A DNA stretch of 64,000 nt from Glossina fuscipes (Eukaryota > Arthropoda > Insecta > Diptera > Glossinidae). A program made the position numbers and the translations under genes. How positions within the stretch are numbered: position 1 is the stretch's first letter; each line of letters starts with the position of its first letter. The notes under the pieces are model-generated. The model was not told the DNA's origin and did not search any database. It saw only the letters and a program-made list of their open reading frames with translations. Of this stretch, positions 25,909-34,965 are shown one piece after another. The stretch is taken from contig NW_023998414.1 in the NCBI RefSeq assembly GCF_014805625.2, positions 12,871,030-12,935,029 on the forward strand, written 5' to 3'.

Positions 25909-28900
25909 GCGTATCTCGCAGCTATTGCGAATACGTAAAGCAAAAAACACTAAACTCGAAAACGAAACTTAGTCATCGGCATACATGAGTAGTACCCAGA
26001 ATGTATCCGAATGTTCGCCGATGTATAGAAACGACGTTATTAAGGAGTCGTTTTCTTGATTTCATTTTAAATCACTTGTGTTCATTTAAGAAGTCAAGCC
26101 CAATGGGAATCAAAGAAAATCGATCAAAGACAAATATTTCTTTACTATTTTTATGCCCATCACCGCAGGATGAGGAATATATTCATTCCCTTTTGCACCG
26201 CGTAGAAAGGACCTTGAAACACCCCACAAGGTATATATATATATTCTTGATCGGTATAAAATTCTTAAGCATGTCTGTCTATCTGTCCGTCTGTATAATG
26301 TCAATGGTATGCATTCTTTCGACCGCAAAAACAAAGCTATCGACTTCAAATTTAGCCGAAATATTTGAAGCTTTTGCATATAAGTTGGTATTGAAAATGG
26401 CCAAATCGGTCAAAGGACATGCCTAAGATACCACATAAGCTGGCAACACCTTTGTTTATCAAAAGCAATAGAAAATTTGCATTTTGACCCATTACTTACA
26501 AACTACAACAGATAAATCTACAAATCAAACAAAATTCAACCCAATATTCTATAGGCGAAGATGTATTATCTCTATAAAAATAATAAAAATTGCACACGCC
26601 TATCTAGTGCCGGTCACAATCGAATATAATTTTCTTACTTGTTAATTATAATTGCAATAGGAAGTATTTTTTTTGTTTTTTTTTGAACAATTAACAGCAT
26701 GTGAACTACTGAGATTAAAGCAAGGGGATCTGTTTTGCCTGATCAAAGAATTGTAAATTTCTGCATAGATTCTGTATTATCTTCATTGAGGTGGGTAAAA
26801 ACGCTTAATAAACCGCAATGTTAAAATGTTAACAAAAAAAAAAAAAAAAAAAGATATTAAATTATATACATTTGTCTAACGTATTGAAATTTGATTACTT
26901 ACTTCTTGAAAAAAACGAACAGCAGTAAGAGGCAGACTTAACGAACAAAACAGCAAATCAGATATACACAGTGATAGAACGAATGCCGTCGTAGCATGGC
27001 CTCTAATTTTTGGGCACATTATAAGAGCGAGAATCGTGATTAGGTTACCTGAATGGGGGTATATAGCCAGGTAAAATTAAGGTTAAAAAAAAAAAAAAAA
27101 AAGTTAAAACAAAATAAATTCAAATTTTTATACACACCACCGAAGGACGGAAACATATTAATCTTATCAGACTTCTTCAGATTTTTAGCATTTAAAAACG
27201 TATAAAAGAAACGAATAAAAAACTGATCGGTCAATGTTTATCTGTCTTTAGGTGTCTGACTGACCGTTTTCGGCAATTCATTTGACAATTATCACGTATA
27301 TCTTTCACAAATGCATAAGCCTAAGCCTAAGAAAAATTAACGGAAGTTTTAAATATCATATTTGCCTTGGGTGATGAGTATATAAAATTCGCTTTCAAAG
27401 CGAATATAAATAATATTATCAGTTAACCGAATTAAAATTATTTAAATTAAAAGCTTCGAAAAGATTCGAATAGATCACAGAAAGTTGCTGTAGGAAAGGA
27501 CTAGAATTTTTAACGTTAAATTCATTCATTCATCGCAACCAGTTGTCAATCGAACTGTACGACTCTCGAAACGAATTTTCACGCTCTTCAACTCGCCAAC
27601 ACTTTGAGTAAATGATGACTGCGGTTCATACCTTTCCGACGCATAAATAATTGAAAACAACAAAAATATTTGCGATATATTTATATATTTTCAATATATC
27701 CAAGACGTTAAGGTACTCTCTCTACATTTACCAAGAAATATTTTTTCCATTTTTTTTTTTTTTTTTTTTCGACTTAATAGATTATTTGCGCGTTCGCGAA
27801 TAGAATAGAGGGAAATAGAGGGAAAGCTCATTCTCCGAAATTCATTGAAATTTCGTGATTTTTCCGGAGGAGACCACATGCATATTATAAGCATATTATG
27901 GAGAAAAGTCACAGCCTAATGTTTTATCGTTTGAGTCCTAACTTTTTCAATGCACTAACGGATGTCTTTGAAAACTATTTATATTCATTTAAGAGCAATA
28001 CCAGGCAAAAATATCTTATTGTAGTTTGATTAGCATTTTGAGTTTGAAAGCTTTCAGCATTTTTGTTAAAATATTTCAATTTTGGGTAAAAGTTTTTGAT
28101 ATTGATTTTGTGTTTGGGATTTATGGCCGTTTTCTTTGGCACACTTCAGTCCGGAACATGTGAAGGATAAGGACTATTTTTCATAGCTCTGGTAATGGGA
28201 GTTAATAGAAAAAAATGAAAAATTGTATTATAATAAGAAAGCAAGTCAACAACATGTTGCCAAACTTCAACTAAGAATGTTGTCTCAAAATAGGATGTTT
28301 GAAAACGAGCTGGGAATGAACTCCTTTTTATCCTCCTTTTTCTTTACAGTATCTTTAAAATAACATTCCATAGAATAGTATATAAGATACTTTTGATAAA
28401 TTAATTTAAACATTTTTTTCATTTTTGTTGGTGAAAAACTAAAGTTTCTCGTTCAGCAAATCAATGTTTAGGGAAAAAAAAGCCGCCGCAGAAAAAACTC
28501 AGGTCGCAGTAATTCTTCAATTAAAGGCGAATAACGCCTAGAATGGTTTTGGCCTTGCCATTTTTTAGTATTTCACCTCAATAAAATTTTGTGTTCTAAC
28601 GTGGAGCAGTGTTCAATAGCCTCCTTAAATATTTCTATTTTAATCGCTTTCCTCCTATCCCGGAAATAATTGCGAAGACATCTCTTTTTCTCAGGCTATT
28701 ACGGCGGGATAACCCCTTAATATAACATGGACCTAGCTGATATATTAAACATTAATTACATAACGAAGCACGTGTAAGCGCGTCTTACTCGTTCTACAAA
28801 CTTTTCATAAAGACTTGATTTGTTTGGTTTGTAAAAATCAGAGAAAAAATCATAACAAATCACGTCCGAGATATGTATAACCAGAGCATCTATTTTGCTA

Positions 28901-29824
28901 TGAAGCGTTGCGAAATTCGAAGAAAATAAGGCATGATTGAGATAAAGAAACAGTGTTATGTTGCGCTAAGAATTGTTTTTGAAGCGACCTTTTTTTTCTC
29001 GAAACATTAGCAAATTCCTTTTTGCATGAAATGCAAGTGAAATGGTTGTTTTTACAGTGCATTCCGCCGAAATGCGGAAACTGACAAATCGACTATGATC
29101 AAATAGACTAAAGTATGTTTTGTTCATTCACTTCCGAAATAAATAAAAATTGTCGCGTCTTTTACTGGCAGTGCCTCGAGTACACATACAAAGATTAGTA
29201 TTTACAAAACATAGTAGTACACACGATTTGCCAATTCGCATTTGATTGGATCCATGTATTGGTTACGAAATTGTGAAAGAACTTTCTTTAATAGTTATTT
29301 TTTTACTCGCGCATACATCAAACGTGTAAAGTGTTCTATATTATATTGAACGAATCGTAAAATTGATGAGAAGAAAGTTCAGGAAATTCTAATTCAATCA
29401 AAAAAATCTGCACTTGTATCATCCCATTTACTTAAGTTGCTTGAAAAGATCGCAAACGAAAAATTTATATACAAATATAATGTTAAAATAGTGATACAAC
29501 GATATCTACTATAAAATACAATTTTGAACATCTGTAGGTATACTTTTGTGTCTATCTAATGACACATTTACTACTTTATACGTTAATAATTGCATTTACC
29601 TTTAGTGTTCTAATAAGATATATAAAAAATACTGCAATTAAATAAAGGAGAGAAGAAAGTTGTTTTTTGTAAAAAAAAATCTTTCCTACTTGACATGCAA
29701 GTACAATAAATGTAATGTTGTAATAAATTTTCTTCTTACCGAGAACTCCAATCACTACAAAGACGCTGGCGCTTATAGCAGCAAATAAACTCGCTGAATG
29801 GGGATAAATAGAAATCCTTTCCAT
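18942..29824 (-). CDS. Tre1: Tre1-type rhodopsin-family GPCR
   Basis: Six coding exons on the minus strand, in transcript order: 29824-29740, 27048-26903, 23233-23133, 21809-21707, 20111-19657, 19119-18942. Phases (1,0,2,0,2) match at every junction and give 355 residues. Exon 1 carries YPHSASLFAAIS and most of TM1. Exon 2 has the end of TM1 and TM2 (HATTAFVLSL, FCSLSLPLTAVRFFQE). Exon 3 has TM3 with the disulfide cysteine (DTLCKIFP). Exon 4 has TM4. Exon 5 has GIWGEMGLDEATFSC in loop 2, TM5-TM7 and NPIIY. Exon 6 has the tail with HSKNSK. The TM3 DRY box reads NRY, as I recall for fly Tre1. Drosophila Tre1 guides germ-cell transepithelial migration and neuroblast polarity; function here is by homology. 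Exon 1 starts at an acceptor directly on its ATG (cag|ATG), so a noncoding or N-terminal coding exon lies upstream and was not found. An AATAAA overlaps the stop and another lies near 18904. Confidence 0.92.
19316..19610 (+). repeat. Family A dispersed repeat, copy 4
   Basis: Plus orientation: TTAAGTTTGTGCGGATGTAT, TATAAGCTTGTCTGTCC, GAGAAATCGTTATATGGTAA and the end GATATTTAATAATG. It ends just below the Tre1 exon at 19657. Confidence 0.7.
22360..22520 (-). repeat. Family A dispersed repeat, partial copy 5 (Tre1 intron)
   Basis: Minus orientation fragment: CCACCATTAAATACCCTACG then CATATAAGGACCTTTCAAAA. Only the 3' third is present. Confidence 0.5.
24215..24610 (+). repeat. Family A dispersed repeat, copy 6 (Tre1 intron)
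   Basis: Plus orientation with the complete terminal hairpin: TTATACCCTACAGC, a short loop, then GATACAGGGTATATTAAG. It continues with ATCGATTCAGAATC, CGCAACGAACGCTATTGAAA, ATGGTCCGGATCGGTCCAC and GAAAAATCGTTGTATGG. The GTCTGTC run is short (GATGTCTGTCC). Confidence 0.72.
25845..25906 (+). repeat. (GA)n microsatellite
   Basis: A GAGA tract of about 60 bases with rare AAA interruptions. It is a potential GAGA-factor/CLAMP binding platform in flies, but lies inside a Tre1 intron with no known element. Confidence 0.85.
26148..26645 (+). repeat. Family B dispersed repeat, longest copy (Tre1 intron)
   Basis: It begins TTTTTATGCCCATCACCGCA, followed by GGAATATATTCATTCCC, TTCTTGATCGGTATAAAATT, CATGTCTGTCTATCTGTCCG, and ends CGAATATAATTTTCTTACTTG. 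The layout (TATACCC start, TTCTTGATC, GTCYGTC run, TTTCTTACTTG end) is shared with very common short repeats of higher flies. Open frames on both strands here are repeat sequence. Confidence 0.6.
27120..27320 (+). repeat. Family B dispersed repeat, partial copy
   Basis: TTTTTATACACACCACCGAA, then GGACGGAAACATATTAATC, CTGATCGGTCAATG and ATCTGTCTTTAGGTGTCTG; the 3' end is not clear. Confidence 0.5.
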
Positions 29825-29879
29825 CTGAAAATGTAAAATTCTTCACTTTAGATAAATTAAAACAAATAAAAACACCGTA

Positions 29880-30235
29880 TACTGTTACAGTTATTCATAT
29901 AAGGACTTTTCAAAATGCGGCTTCCTTTGAGAAATGATCAGAAAAATGCTTCAACTCGAATTATTTTGTATGCCGTTCATCTTCGGATCAAAACGGCTTG
30001 ATGTACTTAATTTTTATTAAAATATCTCGAAAATTTGCGTTCTGTATATTGAATGCAAGAAAGCAAAACGGACACGCGGACAGAAGGACAGACAAGTTTA
30101 TGTCAATTCAAAAAATGATGCTGAATCGATCTATATAGTAAAAGGTGGGTTTATCTCATATCCTTGTGAATTTTGCATGCACCGGCGCATACATACTTCA
30201 TACCCCAAGTAATGTAAGATATAACTAAGGCGTTT
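29880..30235 (-). repeat. Family A dispersed repeat, copy 7
   Basis: Minus orientation: TTCATATAAGGACTTTTC, CGGACAGAAGGACAGACAAG, AAAAGGTGGGTTTATCTC and the half-hairpin CATACCCCAAGTAATGTAAG. It starts 56 bases upstream of the first Tre1 coding exon and explains part of a spurious minus-strand frame at 30151-30390. Confidence 0.7.
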
Positions 30236-30719
30236 AAGGCAAAAAATGGTGCGTCCATGCACAAGTTCGCGTTCAAATTGCATGAATTCGTAGAAAATAC
30301 CAAATTTTTTGATGATCCGTAAATATCCCGAAACATATGATTAATTCGTTCATTAACGGAGTCTCCACTCGTCACCCAGCCACCAGCCAAGATTTTTTAA
30401 ACTGGCAAAACTTTGTCGCACCTATATGCGATCGGACTACGGTAAAAAACATTTGTCTTACATATACGTTTAGAGAGTTCGTAGCGAGCGAGCGGGCGAA
30501 GTAGGCATTTATCTTCAAATACAGTTAAAGTTTTGATTTGATCGACAACCATATTAACCAATCATTCAGAGAATGAGAAATTTTACCGATTAAAGAATAT
30601 CAGCAAGAACATTGTTCACATTAGCCGTAGCCTAAGTTTCCATTTATGACATTGTCTCCTTACTTCTTTCGCGAGTCTTCCGTACATCTTCGAAAATAAA
30701 CAAAAAGCAAAAACACTAT

Positions 30720-31185
30720 ATACTTGTATACCCATTACCAATCATTCATTTTATTATGTTGGAAATAATTAGCACTAGATCAGTATTAAAGAACTTTGGA
30801 TGTTTTAACTGATCTATCTCACTAACATATAATATATATTTACTTACTGTAGTTGGCGTTGTTGTCTATATACATTCTAGTGATAGAAAGTCACATACAA
30901 TGTGCAATGCTATTGCCACTGAATTTTAAGAATAATAAGGAGAAGGAGGAGGAGGAGGAGGAGGAGGAGGAGGAGAAGAAGAAGAAGCAGAAGTAGAAAA
31001 GAAAAAAAAAAAGGAACCAACTAAATTTTGGTATCTTATAATAATGTGATTATCGAAACGTGTGCAGTACCGGGAAAAAAGCTCTAGAAACCACAGCAAG
31101 TGTACATATTATTGAACAGTATTAAGCGGTGATAGGTGTAAAAAAACTGGGTCGTAACCGAATATAACTTTCTCACTTCTTTTTT
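30720..31185 (+). repeat. Family B copy interrupted by a GGA/GAA microsatellite
   Basis: It begins TTGTATACCCATTACCAATC with TTCATTTTATTATG, and ends GGTCGTAACCGAATATAACT, TTCTCACTTC. Between lies a purine microsatellite at 30940-31010. Divergent but the ends are in the right order. Confidence 0.4.
30940..31012 (+). repeat. GGA/GAA purine microsatellite
   Basis: About nine GAG/GGA units followed by GAA units and a poly-A run, an all-purine tract about 70 bases long; such tracts can form triplex DNA. Confidence 0.85.
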
Positions 31186-32741
31186 GCTTTAATTTGGCTT
31201 ATTGTGTATCTATTAAGTTTTTATATCAATTTTTTTTACTATTATTAGACTCGTTTCGTTTCGAAAAAGATTCAATATATACATATAATTATGTTCACAC
31301 ATACACTTAATAAAATTTCAAATTTATTTCAAACACTTTGTAACGGATGTGTAATACATGCATGCACGTATATCGGAAACAATATAAGTTAATGAGGTTA
31401 TGTGAAAATCTCTTTGTGTTTTTAAATTAAACACCTGCGACCGATTCTATTTAATTAAAGATCGGTTTATATAAATTTGTAATCACTAAGTTTTCTCCAA
31501 TAAATTGCCGACTATAGTCATTGATGGAGATATTTTTGTATGACAGAGGCCGAGGCGTTAATAATTGAAAAAGAAGCAAAATTGCCACATAATTAATGAA
31601 CATGAATGTATTTTGTATTATCATAACATACCGTCAATGCAAATGATGCAAAAGGCTGACGAGATAAAATGTATAATATAAAGTTGTTCTGCCGGAAGAG
31701 AAGCTAACGTACGGATTTTAGTTTATTGACTAAAAGCTGACTTTTGACTATTCACTAACAGTTCACACTCAATTCATTTCTACATTTCATTTCCACTAAT
31801 TTAATAAAATTGACCTGCTGCACAAAATAACTTTACTAAAAAAAAAAGGAAAAAAAATAACATTTGTGAGACGATGAGGGTGAATGTGAAAAGCAAAGAA
31901 TATATATGTGTTTTTCAAAAACCGAATGGGAACACATTGGGCTACATTGACCCTACAATCGTTACAATCCGTTATACCTAACATGTTGTAAGTAATTTTT
32001 CTCTTTTCAATTTGCCTATAGCTCGAATTAAGACAATAAAGTAAAATATAAATTATTTGAGTTAAAAAAGGGAAAATGATCTACCCTATTACAATAATAT
32101 TGATAAATTGGACAAATCGAATTAGGTTGAAAATGAAACTGATCAAGGCACTATTAAAATGCATAGCGTGATGCCGACATGAATTCATTTAGATTTTATA
32201 ACATAAATGAATCGGAATCGAATCAATATTAAATTTCTGCGTCCGATATTGAGACATTGAAAATGTATTTTCGAATTCCGTTGGGCCTCCGCTCCGCTTC
32301 GAAGACAAAGCAAATATTAAGTACAAAAACATATCGTAATAATAACTTCATTTATATAAAATCGTAATCGTAATCACGAAAAAATTTAATTTATTTAACA
32401 GTAAACAGAAACGGTTCCATTTCGTTTAAAATAAGAAATAATTACAGTTCAGATGTTATTGTTATTTGTCTATAGAGCGTATTACGTTTGAGTGTATATG
32501 TTGTTTTTTATATTACGAATTCAAATTTATCACCCCGTGTTATGGCAAATAAAAAATAAATTTGTGAAAACATTGTAATCATTTTGACAACAGTAACGAT
32601 GAGTTAAAAGTTGAAGTTTCTAGTGACAATAAGAAAAACTAACATATAAACGCTTATAACCACAATAACGCAGACAGCATTGAACTAAACTATAAAGATT
32701 GCATATTAGCGATTGCTTCGATAGATATCTAAAATTTTATC

Positions 32742-32868
32742 ATTGAATATATTATATTATTCATTTAGCCAAAGAAATAAACTCTAACACTAAGGTCTTA
32801 AAGCGCTATCGTCTAAAGCTATCGGCTTCATTGAATACTCTACCGCCGCACTTGAGATTTGAATTGAT
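32742..32868 (-). mobile_element. tRNA-derived SINE, minus copy (5' truncated)
   Basis: The reverse complement shares with the plus copy the segments TTCAAATCTCAAGTGCGG, GGTAGAGTATTCA, AGCGCTTTAAGACCTTAG and TTTCTTTGGCTAAAT, then an AAT-rich tail. The A-box part is missing, so it is truncated or diverged at its 5' end. It is about 15-25 percent different from the plus copy by eye. Confidence 0.6.
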
Positions 32869-32888
32869 TCGAATATTTGTGTCCATAA

Positions 32889-32925
<37 letters not shown>

Positions 32926-33099
32926 AGAACATACAACCACGGCTTTTACATTTAGCAGGCATATCAGTTACTTGTATGCCAATACGAATTTTCTATTAAC
33001 ATTGCTCCGAGTTGCTAGCAATATGAATGAAAAAAAACGTCGAGTGCCAAGGGTTAATGATAGAAAATGATAACTTGGCTGAAATTTAAATTCAAGATT

Positions 33100-33288
33100 A
33101 TCCGCCTGAGTGGCCGAATAAGCAAGAGTCTCGACTAACAACTCTCTGATGGTTGTGGATTCAAATCACAAGTGCGGTAGAGTTTTTATTAAAAGCCGAA
33201 AGCCTTAGATGCTAGTGCTTTAAGACTTCAGTCTTAGGATTTATTCTCTGGCTAAATTTATAATAACAATAATAATAATAATAATAAA
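33100..33288 (+). mobile_element. tRNA-derived SINE, plus copy
   Basis: The head resembles a Leu/Ser-type tRNA: an A-box-like TGGCCGAATAAG at about 33111, a T-arm TTGTG-GATTCAAAT-CACAA with B-box GATTCAAATC, and weak acceptor pairing CCGC/GCGG. After the head comes a tRNA-unrelated body (AGCCTTAGATGCTAGTGCTT) and the 3' end GGCTAAATTTATAA followed by an (AAT)n tail. A second copy with the same body lies inverted 230 bases to the left. This is the usual layout of a pol III SINE. Confidence 0.65.
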
Positions 33289-33869
33289 TTTAGGATTAGT
33301 TGAGAATTAAATTTCCAATCGCAATCAATAAAAGTCTCGAACATGATTGCAACTGACTTTTATTTTCAAGTTTTTGAAAATTTGCTTTAGAGAAACTGCG
33401 CTAAAAGAAAAAAAGAAAGCACAAGAACATATACAGCTTTCTATCATACTTGATGATCACCTTAACCGTCCGTCGGGCGATTATTTCCATCCCGCCAACT
33501 GTTGGACATTTTCAGCCGTGCAAAGTCCTCTTCCTATTAGTCCTATAGATCTGTGATGGAAAGTCTTTCGTTCGTTTCACTAATAAGAAAGAAAAATAAT
33601 GTAATATTTGAACTCACCACAGAAGAATGACGATATAGTCAATCAAATCGTTTGCAACATCCAGGACCGCATATTCATAGACGCTATAAGCGGTCATTTA
33701 CCGTAACATTATGTTATCCATATTATTTTCTTACAATTTTTTAGCATCTGTACAGGTAATTAAATCACCTAACATCAAATTTAAAGCTATAACTTGGCGA
33801 AAATGGAAAGTTTTTCACGAACTTTGCAAGTATACTCGACCTTGTGAATCAATTCTCATTCTCGAATAA

Positions 33870-33894
33870 AGAGAGAGAGAGAGAGAGAGAGAGG
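33870..33894 (+). repeat. (GA)n microsatellite
   Basis: About twelve GA units, uninterrupted. Confidence 0.85.
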
Positions 33895-34499
33895 AGACAA
33901 CAAGTTTGTTCTTCTATGCAAGAGCTTTGAGATTGTAGTAATAATCTCGGGAAGAGGATAAACAAATATGCAGCGCTCTTTAAGTTCGCCAAAGACATAT
34001 CCAATTTTTGGTATGATTGTATAGATGTAACCAGAATAGAATAGAATATCCATAAGCGAATTAAATAGTAGCAACAATAAAATAATCTCCGTACAACTTC
34101 TTCTTCTTGAAATCATATCGTATTTGCCAGTTCAAAAAACCGATAGAATAGCCATACAAAACACAGTCCGTCCGAAACATTTTAAAAAGATATAAAGTGT
34201 AGCTCAAAGAACTTAACAAAGTTTCAAAAGGAAAGGACTAAATAGAGGCAAAAATGTATAAAATAGCAAAAAAAGCATGGAAAACAGACGTGAATTTTTT
34301 TCGAATTTTATTCAAGCTTATATATATCGAAATATATATGAAATATGAGTTAGAAATAAAGAGAGTTAAGACAAGAATATTTATTTAAACAAAATTTCTC
34401 TCTCTTGCTTTCGTTTAAATAATAGATGCGTCATCAGATTGAAATAAAAGTTGAACGTTAATTGCATTTAAACTTTCCGCGAATGTTTCTTGATCTTTA

Positions 34500-34965
34500 T
34501 CACCTTAATCGAAGCAAAATTCTATTTTTCACGAGCTTTTTCAGTTTTGGGGCAGCATAAAGTCGCAGTGGACCAAGACCGGTGAATACGATGGCTGAGC
34601 CATGATAACAGTGTTGTTTTTGACCGAAAAAAATACGAACAAACAATGACGTGTAAGCTGGCGTATTATTAACACTGCATTGTCGTGAGGCAACCGATAT
34701 GCCGACATCCTCAGCAACTTTTCTTATAGTAATTCTACGATTCTCCATAACAACTTATTTGACTACTTCAACGGTTTCTTCAATTGTTGACGTGCTGGGG
34801 CGTCCGGGACAATCATCGTCATTATCATCTTCTCGACCTTCTGTGAAGAGCCTGACGAATTCGAAAGGTTACCTTCTATTTTGCACTCACCTCGTACTTA
34901 TTACCAAGCATTTAACACGGCTTTGCCCTAACCAATATTCTGTAATGTCTCTGAATTTTTAGTGA
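34500..34965 (-). mobile_element. Mariner transposase relic, internally deleted
   Basis: Reading the minus strand with frame changes gives FTEGREDDNDDDCPGRPSTS, IEETVEVVK, then MENRRITIRKVAEDVGISVAS. These are the two helix-turn-helix parts of a mariner DNA-binding domain. This joins almost directly to NNTPAYTSLFVRIF and KNNTVIMAQPSYSP with VHCDF, from the second half of the DDE catalytic domain. Several hundred bases of the core are missing between them. At least two frameshifts and several stops show it is dead. I could not identify the terminal inverted repeats. Confidence 0.72.

Larger units (their letters stand above)
20112..29739 (-). other. Tre1 introns
   Basis: Introns 20112-21706, 21810-23132, 23234-26902 and 27049-29739 lie between Tre1 exons; 19120-19656 separates the last two. 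All have GT-AG ends on the minus strand. They hold family A copies 4-6, family B copies, poly-T/A tracts, the TA tract at 23095 right at a donor site, and the GA tract at 25845. Other small frames (20538-20777, 20943-21131, 25348-25611) look like noise. Confidence 0.6.

Noticed and set aside
26001..26426. 141-codon plus-strand frame
   Set aside because: It runs through family B repeat sequence, including the GTCTGTC run, and the opposite strand is open as well.
30151..30390. Minus-strand 79-codon frame as an upstream Tre1 exon
   Set aside because: Its last third is family A repeat sequence, no suitable donor joins it to 29824 in a convincing way, and it has no GPCR N-terminus features.
33100..33180. 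A functional tRNA-Leu/Ser gene
   Set aside because: The anticodon arm does not form a proper seven-base loop, acceptor pairing is weak, and the sequence continues into a repeated body with an AAT tail, which fits a SINE.
34699..34962. 87-codon plus-strand frame
   Set aside because: Antisense of the mariner relic.
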